Part shown: positions 9,421 to 17,100 of the stretch, one piece after another | Layout: each line of letters starts with the position of its first letter | Position numbering within the stretch: the stretch's first letter is position 1 | Source: Gimesia chilikensis | GTDB taxonomy: Bacteria > Planctomycetota > Planctomycetia > Planctomycetales > Planctomycetaceae | DNA length: 64,000 nt | Direction: 5' to 3' | Assembly (NCBI RefSeq): GCF_007744075.1 | Contig: NZ_CP036266.1 | Span: 7,096,564-7,160,563, forward strand | Position numbers and translations under genes: made by a program | Notes under the pieces: model-generated | What the model was told of the DNA's origin: nothing | The model's input: only the letters and a program-made list of their open reading frames with translations | Databases searched by the model: none

Positions 9421-10626
9421 ATGCCGCGAAAGCGAAAAAATCAAAAAATTAAAGCCCAATATTTTAGCTGGTTGCTTTCTCAGAGAGGAAAGTTATACCA
9501 AGCAGACGGACGTTCAAACACAATTAATGTTGGTCGTCACTCACTAGGAACATCGAATTACCAGGAAGCAATAGATGCAATATATGAACTCGACAGAATT
9601 AAAGCCGTCGAACATGGACTTCTCGATGCTGATGAACTTGACAGCCGAGAGAAAGGATCTTTACCTCTCCTGGAAGGTCGCCAACATTACGAAGCAGACA
9701 TATCCAGTTCGATTCTCATCGGTGGAATCAGACAAAGCAGCCAAAAACGCTACAGAACAGTACTCGATAAATTCATCAAGTTTTGTGCAGTGGAGCAAGT
9801 ATCAACGTGGGAACAAGTCGACGCTAAACTATTAAAAAACTACGCAGCCTATCTGGAAAATAAGGAGTATGCCAAAAATAAAGAATATTCCCAGAACACG
9901 ATTTGTCTTGAATTGAATACAATTAAACAAATCGTGAACTGGTTAATTAAGGATGGCTACCTTCCAGAAGGCAAACGTATCGATTTGCCTCTTCGAAAGA
10001 AACAAGGAACTTCAACCTATTGCTGGAAGCCGAAACAAGTAGCAGTGATGGTAAAGTACTGTCGCAAAAACAAAGCTTTAAACTGGCTAGGGGATATTAT
10101 AATCTGTCTTGCCTGCACTGGTTTGCGAATCAGCGAATTAGCCTCTCTTCGATGGTCTGATATTGATCTAGAAGAAGGGATGTTGCGTTTAACAGATGAG
10201 ACTATGATTAAGAAAAAATCCAAGGCCAGTAAAAGGACAACGAAATCTGGTTATAACCGATCATTTCCAATAAACTCAACGCTGTTGGAAGTGTTCCATA
10301 AAATGCCTAACCGTTCAGGAAATGTTTTTCGAGGGCCTCGAGGTGGACAGCTCAAACCAGATACAGTACGACTTATTTTAATTAGGGATGTAATTAAACC
10401 GTTAGCAAAAAAGTTTCCCCAGAGTGAGGATGAAATTGGCTTTGCTGATGGCCGACCACATAGCTTTCGGCATTACTTCTGCTCCACCTGTGCTAATAGT
10501 GGAGTTCCGGAAAATATGGTAATGCGGTGGCTTGGACATCGAAGCAGCGAGATGGTGCAGCATTATTATCATCTGCACGACGAAGAAGCGAAACAGCGCA
10601 TGGATACATTACGTTTCATAGGATAA
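9421..10626 (+). CDS. Tyrosine recombinase / phage-type integrase
   Basis: This 401-residue site-specific recombinase would insert and excise the element it sits on. An N-terminal arm and SAM-like core-binding domain (about residues 95-190) precede the catalytic domain. Catalytic residues are visible in order: Arg in [12 protein letters not shown], the HxxR box in RPHSFRHYF, His in WLGHRSSEM, and the nucleophile Tyr in HYYHL near the C-terminus. The domain is complete, so it could be active. It lies just downstream of the excisionase-like gene and ends 183 bases from tRNA-Ser(GCU), the common target type for such enzymes. A perfect hairpin starts at its stop codon. Confidence 0.92.
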   Translation: MPRKRKNQKIKAQYFSWLLSQRGKLYQADGRSNTINVGRHSLGTSNYQEAIDAIYELDRIKAVEHGLLDADELDSREKGSLPLLEGRQHYEADISSSILIGGIRQSSQKRYRTVLDKFIKFCAVEQVSTWEQVDAKLLKNYAAYLENKEYAKNKEYSQNTICLELNTIKQIVNWLIKDGYLPEGKRIDLPLRKKQGTSTYCWKPKQVAVMVKYCRKNKALNWLGDIIICLACTGLRISELASLRWSDIDLEEGMLRLTDETMIKKKSKASKRTTKSGYNRSFPINSTLLEVFHKMPNRSGNVFRGPRGGQLKPDTVRLILIRDVIKPLAKKFPQSEDEIGFADGRPHSFRHYFCSTCANSGVPENMVMRWLGHRSSEMVQHYYHLHDEEAKQRMDTLRFIG

Positions 10627-10648
10627 TTCGACGGGTGTTCCGTCGAAT
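10626..10648 (+). terminator. Perfect hairpin at the integrase stop codon
   Basis: ATTCGACGG-GTGTT-CCGTCGAAT forms a 9-base perfect stem with a 5-base loop and starts at the last base of the integrase stop codon. No T-run follows, so it is not a classical intrinsic terminator. It may still stop or stabilise the integrase transcript, or be a protein-binding site. Confidence 0.45.
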
Positions 10649-10711
10649 CACATTTGAAGTAGGCGTTGGAGGACTGATAATTTTTGAAATTCGTGAGTTT
10701 ACAAGTGGCAG

Positions 10712-10749
10712 TTTTGTCACAGTTTTTGTCACAGTTGACTGTGTCAAAA
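10712..10749. repeat. Three 12-base elements, two direct and one inverted (att-region candidate)
   Basis: TTTTGTCACAGT occurs at 10712-10723 and again immediately at 10724-10735. After two bases, ACTGTGTCAAAA (10738-10749) is the reverse complement with one mismatch. The cluster lies between the integrase and tRNA-Ser, where arm-type binding sites of integrases and excisionases are normally found. The function is inferred from position. Confidence 0.55.
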
Positions 10750-10751
10750 AA

Positions 10752-10798
10752 AATGGTCGTCGCAAATCACTTATTTCTAAGTATTTACAACGACCATT
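10752..10798. repeat. Inverted repeat next to the tRNA gene
   Basis: AATGGTCGT (10752-10760) and ACGACCATT (10790-10798) are perfect 9-base inverted copies separated by 29 bases. The right arm ends 10 bases before the tRNA-Ser 3' end. It could be core-type sites of the adjacent recombinase or a weak hairpin on the tRNA's 3' side. Confidence 0.4.
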
Positions 10799-10808
10799 AT
10801 TTTGAATA

Positions 10809-10897
10809 CGGAGAGAACGGGATTCGAACCCGTGGAACCGTTTGCACGGCTCACCGGTTTAGCAAACCGGCGCATTCGGCCACTCTGCCATCTCTCC
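10809..10897 (-). tRNA. tRNA-Ser (anticodon GCU)
   Basis: On the minus strand the gene begins GGAGAGATGGCAGAGTGGCC and ends TTCTCTCC plus discriminator G. The 7-base acceptor stem pairs perfectly (GGAGAGA with TCTCTCC), the anticodon arm is CCGGTTTGCTAAACCGG with loop anticodon GCT, a long variable arm is present, and the T arm contains GGTTCGAATCC. These are hallmarks of a class II serine tRNA reading AGC/AGU. CCA is not encoded. The 3' end faces the integrase, so an element inserted at the tRNA 3' end would occupy the left side. Confidence 0.95.
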
Positions 10898-11211
10898 TGA
10901 CTGTACCGGCTGCTGAAAACAGAGCCGATTCAGCACTCTTTATGCTGTTTTTCCCGTGGAATGTCAACGTTTGAAGCTCTGAATATGCAGAGACTTCCGT
11001 AAATTAACATCGCGGGAAGAGGGAGTGTATCAAACCAAATTCTCAGCTGCAATAGTTTCGGCCCCCTGGAGATGCGAAAGCAGGGGATCTTGAACTGAGA
11101 AACTGGTATCCCAGCCATAATCGCGAGAACCGGTTTGGACACTCACACGACAGCCCGGGTTCGCGCAGAGAAGCTAACCCTGAAACTGATCACAATTACA
11201 CATCCTGATCT
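10898..11211. other. Intergenic region between tRNA-Ser and the rmlD-like gene
   Basis: No gene, repeat or hairpin that I can support. It should contain the promoter of tRNA-Ser and the 3' end of the rmlD transcript. Confidence 0.5.
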
Positions 11212-12066
11212 TTAAGACCGAATGTAATTCTCCAGCGCGGTCTGCCAGTCCGGAATCTCGAACCGGGTCACCTGCTCGAGGTGGGAGCTGTCGAGGACAC
11301 TAAATCGGGGGCGGTCGGCTGCGGCGTTATATTGTTCGGTGGTAATGGGCTGCGTTTCGACTTCGATCCCGGCGATCTCAAACAGGGTCCGCGCCAGTTC
11401 ATACCAGGTCGTCTGTCCGCGGTTGGTCACGTGGTATAAGCCGTACTGCTCAGTCGCGATCAGTCGGGCGAGTGCTTCGGACAGATCGCGCGTGCTGGTG
11501 GGTGTGCAGTGCTGATCGTTAATGATCGAGAGGGAATCGCGTTCCTGTCCCAGCCTGAGCATGGTTTCGACAAAGTTGCCATTTCCGGTTTTGCCAGCTT
11601 TCCCATACAGGCCACAGGTACGAATGACATAGTGCTGAGGGCAGAGTGCACGGACAAAATACTCTCCTGCCAGTTTACTCAGACCGTAGGCACTGACGGG
11701 GCCGGGGGCATCCTGTTCCCGGTAACCCTGCTCCCGCGACAGATCCAGCCCGAAGACATAGTCGGAACTGATCTGCATCAGGGCTATCTGGTGCTGCTGA
11801 CAGTAGAGGGCCAGATTCCGGGGGCCGAGAGCATTGACTGCGTAAGCGACTTCCGGTTCCGATTCCGCGAGGTCCACTTTGTTATAGGCGGCGGTGTTGA
11901 TCACCAGTTCGGGAGCCGTCTGCGCAAGGGCATCAGCGATACTGGATGCATTTTCAATCGAAATCTGCTGATGTGTCAAACCGGAGACCTGGTGACCTTC
12001 TCCCGCCAGACGGGCAGTGAGGTCCTGTCCCAGTTGTCCCCGTGAACCAATGACTGTAATTTTCAT
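11212..12066 (-). CDS. rmlD: dTDP-4-dehydrorhamnose reductase family protein (RmlD)
   Basis: A 284-residue NAD(P)-dependent short-chain reductase of the RmlD_sub_bind family, which makes dTDP-L-rhamnose for surface polysaccharide. The N-terminal nucleotide-binding glycines are in ITVIGSRGQLGQDL. NTAAYNKVDLAE and the catalytic YGLSKLAGE (YxxxK) follow, with the preceding Ser/Asp in ISSDYVFG. The family motif around NDQHCTPTSTRDL is also present. Length is normal. Its gene lies 23 bases after the acetyltransferase gene on the same strand, so both may be co-transcribed. No rmlABC neighbours are present, so the exact sugar substrate is not certain. Confidence 0.85.
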   Translation of the reverse strand: MKITVIGSRGQLGQDLTARLAGEGHQVSGLTHQQISIENASSIADALAQTAPELVINTAAYNKVDLAESEPEVAYAVNALGPRNLALYCQQHQIALMQISSDYVFGLDLSREQGYREQDAPGPVSAYGLSKLAGEYFVRALCPQHYVIRTCGLYGKAGKTGNGNFVETMLRLGQERDSLSIINDQHCTPTSTRDLSEALARLIATEQYGLYHVTNRGQTTWYELARTLFEIAGIEVETQPITTEQYNAAADRPRFSVLDSSHLEQVTRFEIPDWQTALENYIRS

Positions 12067-12089
12067 CTTGAATCGCGTCCTTTGCTGAA

Positions 12090-12584
12090 TCAGGCTGATG
12101 ACTGGGAATCGGAGGGATTGAGCGGAGCCACAAAGTGAATCTGCCTGGCGACCTCCTGAAAACCGAGTGAAGTATAGAGATGATTGCCTACGGCGTTCTG
12201 TTCCAGTGTTTCAATTTTTGCCAGGGAGAGACCGAGCTCTCGAAAGTGTGCCAGGGCGTGTTCGAGGAGCTTGCGTCCCATCCCCTGACCACGGCACTCC
12301 GGGACGAACGCCATGTTGGGAATGTAGCCGATGCCGGCTTCCGGATCATGCCAGGTGGAAATGTAGCCGACGACTTTGTCATCCAGTTCGGCGACAAAAA
12401 TCCCTGTGGGCTCCCGATCGGCGTCCGCTGCCACGTGTCCGGCTTTGCGCCATTTCCAGTCGTGTCCCTGAATCAAACCGTATTTCTGTTCGATTCCCTG
12501 ATCAATGGAGACTCCCTGAAAGGCTTCGACGGTAATTGCTTTCAGTATGTCCAGATCGGTGGGCTGATAGGGACGAATTTTCAT
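12090..12584 (-). CDS. GNAT-family N-acetyltransferase
   Basis: A 164-residue protein that fits the GNAT fold: MKIRPYQPTDLDILKAI is the N-terminal beta-alpha unit, AELDDKVVGYIS a central strand, NMAFVPECRGQGMGRKLLE the acetyl-CoA-binding motif A (RGQGMG, about residues 105-110), and NHLYTSLGFQEV motif B. The acceptor substrate cannot be predicted. It is the first gene of a probable two-gene unit with the rmlD-like gene and is divergent from the Uma2 gene. Confidence 0.88.
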   Translation of the reverse strand: MKIRPYQPTDLDILKAITVEAFQGVSIDQGIEQKYGLIQGHDWKWRKAGHVAADADREPTGIFVAELDDKVVGYISTWHDPEAGIGYIPNMAFVPECRGQGMGRKLLEHALAHFRELGLSLAKIETLEQNAVGNHLYTSLGFQEVARQIHFVAPLNPSDSQSSA

Positions 12585-12751
12585 ATCTCTCGATCAAACT
12601 CATGAGGGGTTGGCGAAACTGTGAATCGTGACTGACGTCGAGCTTCCGTGTATGCTATGATGTAGCCGTGAAAATTGAAAGGTGAGTGGAAAAACTGTTT
12701 TTCCCATCCCTTTTCAACGACAAAACCATGCGGCCTGACAGGAAATATTGA

Positions 12752-13321
12752 ATGTCCGATACGGCGATTTATACCGCTGAACAATTTCTGGATGCCCGAA
12801 TCGAGCTCCCCGATTCCGGACGCTGGACCGAACTGGACCAGGGGCAGATCATTAATCTGGATGCTCCTGATATCGAGCACGGTACGATTGTGCTCAACAT
12901 CTCAAAGGTACTCTCCCGCTACCTGCATGAGCGGCGGGAAGGATCCGCGACTTTCGAACTGGGACTGGTCGTCAAACGCGATCCTGATACGGTGCGGTTT
13001 CCTGCGGTGAGCATTTATAACAGTGGTGGGCAATTTGATGAGACAGACAAGGCGATGACGGAGCGTCGACCGGATGCCATCATAGAAATTGCCTCGACTA
13101 ACCCGCGCCGCTCGGGGATGAAAGCGCATGTTGATGACTATGTCTCCTGGGGAGTGCCGCTGATCTGGGTCATCGATCCCCCGGAAAAAGAAGTGCTGGA
13201 ATATCGAACTGCGAGCGGCAGCGAAGTGATTGACATCAATGGCAAAATCACGGGGGGAGACTCTTTACCGGACTTCGCGATGAGTGTGCGAGACTTGTTT
13301 GCCGAACCGGATTGGTGGTAA
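12752..13321 (+). CDS. Uma2-family (DUF820) putative endonuclease
   Basis: A 189-residue protein of the Uma2 family, which has a PD-(D/E)xK restriction-endonuclease-like fold and is greatly expanded in planctomycetes and cyanobacteria. Visible family features are the N-terminal WTELDQGQIINL, the HGTIVLNISKVLSRYL helix, the acidic strand RRPDAIIEIAS and the GVPLIWVIDP strand. The usual Asp before the first core strand is less clear (RFPAVSIYN). The cellular role of this family is not established. ATG 12752 follows AGGAAATATT. No partner gene is evident. Confidence 0.85.
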   Translation: MSDTAIYTAEQFLDARIELPDSGRWTELDQGQIINLDAPDIEHGTIVLNISKVLSRYLHERREGSATFELGLVVKRDPDTVRFPAVSIYNSGGQFDETDKAMTERRPDAIIEIASTNPRRSGMKAHVDDYVSWGVPLIWVIDPPEKEVLEYRTASGSEVIDINGKITGGDSLPDFAMSVRDLFAEPDWW

Positions 13322-13425
13322 GTTAACAACTGAGAGACCGTAAGTATTCGTTTCATTTCGACTTCTGCTGAAACCCGGATGCTCGTTTCAGCGAACAGTC
13401 AGCAACAGTCAAGGAAAATTCAGGG

Positions 13426-14826
13426 ATGCCTAAGGCACATTATGACGTGGCAGTGATTGGTACCGGCCCCGGTGGAGAAGGGGCTGCAATGCAGGCCATT
13501 AAACAGGGGAAATCGGTGATCTCGATCGAAAAGTTTGTCGAGATCGGCGGGAACTGCACGCACAAGGGTACGATTCCCAGTAAAGCCTTACGTTATTCCA
13601 TTCTGCGGATGTCGGAGATCAACGGCTACATGCGGCAGATGGGACGGGCCGGGATGGTCTTTGACCTGGAATTCCCTGAGCTCCGCAAGACGGCTGCCTC
13701 CGTGATTCAGAAGCAGGTCGGCATGCGACGGATGTTTTATGAACGAAATGGCGTCGACCTGGTAGAGGGGGAGGCCCGGTTCCTGGACCCGCACCACATT
13801 CATATCGAAACGCCTAATGGGCTGACCGAAGAAATTTCGTTCGACTATGCCGTGATCGCAACCGGATCGCGCCCCTATAGACCTGACGATATTGATTTCA
13901 GCCATCCCCATATTTTCTGCAGCGATACAATTCTGGATCTCGATTTTACCCCCCGCTCGATCAGTGTCTACGGAGCAGGGGTGATTGGTTGCGAATACGC
14001 GTCCATGCTGCGGTCGATGGGGATGAAGGTCAACCTGGTCAATACACGCAGCTCGCTGCTGGACTTCCTGGATGACGAAATCAGCGATGCACTGAGTTAT
14101 CACATGCGTGAGAGTGGGGTTTTGCTGCGTCACTGTGAGCATTACGAATCGATAGAAGGAACCGATGACGGAGTGATCATCAATCTGCAGTCGGGAAAAA
14201 AACTGAAGACCGACATCATGCTGTTTGCAGCTGGACGCACCGGGAACTCGGAACACCTGGGGCTGGAAACCCTGGAGATCGAACCCGACTCCCGCGGACA
14301 GATTGCTGTCAACGATGACTTCCAGACAACGCAATCACACATTTACGCCGTCGGTGATATAATCGGTTATCCGTCACTGGCGAGTGCCGCTTATGTGCAG
14401 GGAAGGTATGCGGCCAGCCATCTGGATAACGGTGAATGCGAGCGGGCTCTGATCCGGGATATTCCGACCGGGATCTATACCAGTCCGGAAATCAGCTCGC
14501 TGGGTAAGACCGAACGGGAACTGACCGAAGCCAAAATCCCCTATGAAGTCGGGCATTCGATGTTCAAACACCTGGCACGCGCCCAGATCATGAACTGTCC
14601 GACCGGCATGTTGAAGCTGCTGTTCCATCGTGAGACCCTGGAAATTCTGGGGATTCACTGCTTCGGGCCGAATGCTTCGGAAATCATTCACATTGGCCAG
14701 GCCATTATGTCACAACCTGGTGAAGCGAATACGCTGCTGTATTTCATCAATACGACCTTCAACTACCCCACGATGGCGGAAGCGTATCGTGTGGCTGCAT
14801 TGAATGGGTATAACCGCCTGTTCTGA
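13426..14826 (+). CDS. sthA: Soluble pyridine nucleotide transhydrogenase (Si-specific)
   Basis: A 466-residue cytosolic FAD flavoprotein that moves hydride between NADPH and NAD+, mainly to drain excess NADPH. The sequence aligns closely with E. coli SthA from the FAD-binding [15 protein letters not shown] through [16 protein letters not shown] to the C-terminal [17 protein letters not shown] and [16 protein letters not shown]. As in SthA, the second redox Cys of dihydrolipoamide-dehydrogenase-like proteins is replaced (CTHKGT), which rules out a disulfide reductase. The second nucleotide-binding site is [14 protein letters not shown]. Monocistronic or followed by the small membrane protein gene 55 bases downstream. 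Confidence 0.95.
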   Translation: MPKAHYDVAVIGTGPGGEGAAMQAIKQGKSVISIEKFVEIGGNCTHKGTIPSKALRYSILRMSEINGYMRQMGRAGMVFDLEFPELRKTAASVIQKQVGMRRMFYERNGVDLVEGEARFLDPHHIHIETPNGLTEEISFDYAVIATGSRPYRPDDIDFSHPHIFCSDTILDLDFTPRSISVYGAGVIGCEYASMLRSMGMKVNLVNTRSSLLDFLDDEISDALSYHMRESGVLLRHCEHYESIEGTDDGVIINLQSGKKLKTDIMLFAAGRTGNSEHLGLETLEIEPDSRGQIAVNDDFQTTQSHIYAVGDIIGYPSLASAAYVQGRYAASHLDNGECERALIRDIPTGIYTSPEISSLGKTERELTEAKIPYEVGHSMFKHLARAQIMNCPTGMLKLLFHRETLEILGIHCFGPNASEIIHIGQAIMSQPGEANTLLYFINTTFNYPTMAEAYRVAALNGYNRLF

Positions 14827-14881
14827 TACTGGTCGGAATCGACAGCAAGCATCTCCGTGCCTGAATACAGGAGAGCGAGAT

Positions 14882-15535
14882 ATGGACGGGAAACAAAGTC
14901 AGCCAGGACGTCGAATCCTGAAAGTGGCTTTGTTCCTGCTCCTTGTCTGCGGTGTATTTTTCCTGTTACTGCAAGTGCGGGATGCGCAACAGGCGGCTTT
15001 TAATTCGACCGTCAAATGCCAGTTGGGACAGGTCGCTCTCGGAGAGGATAATTATCAAGACCTAAATGGGAGTTCGGTCTTTGAAGCTGCACGGGAGCAG
15101 GATATCAGCTGGCGGGAGTTGATGGCGAACAGCTTCGATGAATGGCAGGAGACCATCAAGGGAACGGGTTCTGACCGTACGGTCCCCAGCTACCTCCGCA
15201 CCAGAAAGCCCCCCAGCCTGGCCTGGTTTGATGCGGATAATGCGGCTCCCTCCGACTACCTGACCTGCCTGCATGCCATCAGGCTTTCCGAGAAGTCCGA
15301 GAAAAATGAACCGGTCTGGCTTATCGCCTATGTACCACAGCGGCCCATTCAATGGTTGTCAAAGGATGATCTCTCGCTGGAGGCGTTTGAGAGTGTCGTT
15401 CGTTCCGATACGAAACAAAGTATCTCCTGTCTGATTCCCCAGGAAGGCCGCACGGTTCAACGCGACCGTTTATTCAAAATACTGGAAGCCGCCAGAGCGG
15501 GTGAAACGGTGGAAATCATCTCTAAAAACAGGTAG
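14882..15535 (+). CDS. Membrane-anchored protein of unknown function
   Basis: A 217-residue protein starting at ATG 14882, after GGAGAGCGAGAT. The frame is open further upstream, but that part overlaps sthA. A positively charged N-terminus (residues 1-14) is followed by one membrane segment (about 15-35, VALFLLLVCGVFFLLLQ), so most of the protein is probably outside the membrane. No domain is recognised. It reads in the same direction as sthA and the sulfatase. Confidence 0.75.
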   Translation: MDGKQSQPGRRILKVALFLLLVCGVFFLLLQVRDAQQAAFNSTVKCQLGQVALGEDNYQDLNGSSVFEAAREQDISWRELMANSFDEWQETIKGTGSDRTVPSYLRTRKPPSLAWFDADNAAPSDYLTCLHAIRLSEKSEKNEPVWLIAYVPQRPIQWLSKDDLSLEAFESVVRSDTKQSISCLIPQEGRTVQRDRLFKILEAARAGETVEIISKNR

Positions 15536-15636
15536 TCAGTTCAGGCTCCTGTCTTATTTCCTTTCCTTGAGTGACCTGCGGCGACTATAATCGGCGTTCG
15601 ATCATATCATTCATGACTTTCTAGAAGGGGAAACTA

Positions 15637-17091
15637 ATGGGTCGCGCGCTCCTCGGTTTAATGTTGCTGTTGTCTTTGATTTTGTGCGGTGAAACTCGCG
15701 TCGAGGCTGCGGAGACGGAGCGGCCGAATGTGCTGTTTATCGCCGTAGATGATTTGAATGACTGGATCAGTTGCCTGGGTGGTCATCCGGACTGTAAGAC
15801 ACCGAACATCGACCGGCTTGCGTCCCGGGGACTGCTGTTTACAAATTCGCATTGTGCCGCCCCTGCCTGTAATCCTTCGCGTGCTGCGCTGCTGACGGGC
15901 ATCCGCCCATCCAGTTCGGGCGTTTATCTGAACTCCCAGCCCTGGCGTCCCGTGATGCAGGACGCCGTGACGCTGCCTCAACATTTTCGCAATCATGGCT
16001 ACCAGTCGATTGGTTCAGGCAAAATCTTTCATGGACGATATAACGACTACGGATCGTGGGATGACTATCTGAAGCAGACCGGTGATCCCCAACCGACGCA
16101 GGCTGTGCTCAAGGATCCACACTCCCGGGCCGGTACGATTATCTGGGGTGTGCTGGATGCACAGGACCAGGAGATGAGCGATTACAAGATGGCGAATTAC
16201 GCCATTGATTTCCTGAGCACGCCTGACCAGAAGCCTTTCTTCCTGGCATGCGGCATTTATCGGCCGCATATGCCCTGGCAGGTGCCGCGTAAGTATTATG
16301 ACATGTATCCCCTGGACAAGATTCAGCTTCCCAATGTGCCCGAGCACGATCTGGATGACATACCGCCAGCCGGCGTGCGGATGGCGAAACCAGGTGGAGA
16401 TCATGCCAAGATTCTGAAGACCGAGAACTGGCGATATGCGGTGCAGGCTTACCTGGCGAGTATTGCCTTTGCGGACGTGCAGGTGGGCCGAGTGCTGGAT
16501 GCTCTGGATGCGAGTCCGTATGCGAATAATACGATCGTTGTTCTCTGGGGGGATCATGGCTGGCACCTGGGAGAAAAGAAACACTGGCGGAAATTTTCGT
16601 TATGGGAAGAAGCGACCCGGGCTCCATTAATGATGGTTGTTCCGGGAGTGACACAGGCAGGAACCAAATGTGATCAGGCAGTAGACTTTATGAATATCTA
16701 TCCGACACTGTGCGAACTGTGTGAGCTTCCGCGGGGAGATCACCTGGATGGTATCAGTATGGTTTCGTTACTGAAAGATCCCGCGCAAACGTGGGAACGT
16801 CCAGCATTAACCACGCACGGGCGACTGAACCATGCAGTGCGGGACAACCGTTATCGGCTGATTCGCTACCAGAATGGCGATGAAGAATTGTACGATCACA
16901 ACCAGGATCCCATGGAATGGAAGAACCTGGCTGACGATCCGCAGTATGCGGAAACCAAACAACGGCTGGCAAAATGGTTCCCTGCAAAAAATGCTCCCGA
17001 TGCACCGCATGATGCATCACTGGGACAGGGAAAGAAGAAGAAACAGCAGCAGGGTAAAGGCAAGTCGAAAAAGAAATCGGCCCAACCCTGA
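15637..17091 (+). CDS. Secreted sulfatase, iduronate-2-sulfatase-like
   Basis: A 484-residue type I sulfatase that would hydrolyse sulfate esters of sulfated polysaccharides, an abundant activity in marine planctomycetes. A cleavable signal peptide (about residues 1-26) precedes the alkaline-phosphatase-like fold. The metal ligands are in NVLFIAVDDLND, the formylglycine signature is CNPSR (about residues 81-85) followed by LLTG, and a second metal site is in VVLWGDHGWHLG. The order and spacing resemble human iduronate-2-sulfatase. The last 20 residues are a Lys/Gln-rich tail of unknown use. It requires a formylglycine-generating enzyme encoded elsewhere. It converges on the redoxin fusion gene with only 9 bases between. 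Confidence 0.9.
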   Translation: MGRALLGLMLLLSLILCGETRVEAAETERPNVLFIAVDDLNDWISCLGGHPDCKTPNIDRLASRGLLFTNSHCAAPACNPSRAALLTGIRPSSSGVYLNSQPWRPVMQDAVTLPQHFRNHGYQSIGSGKIFHGRYNDYGSWDDYLKQTGDPQPTQAVLKDPHSRAGTIIWGVLDAQDQEMSDYKMANYAIDFLSTPDQKPFFLACGIYRPHMPWQVPRKYYDMYPLDKIQLPNVPEHDLDDIPPAGVRMAKPGGDHAKILKTENWRYAVQAYLASIAFADVQVGRVLDALDASPYANNTIVVLWGDHGWHLGEKKHWRKFSLWEEATRAPLMMVVPGVTQAGTKCDQAVDFMNIYPTLCELCELPRGDHLDGISMVSLLKDPAQTWERPALTTHGRLNHAVRDNRYRLIRYQNGDEELYDHNQDPMEWKNLADDPQYAETKQRLAKWFPAKNAPDAPHDASLGQGKKKKQQQGKGKSKKKSAQP

Positions 17092-17100
17092 CCGTAGCTG

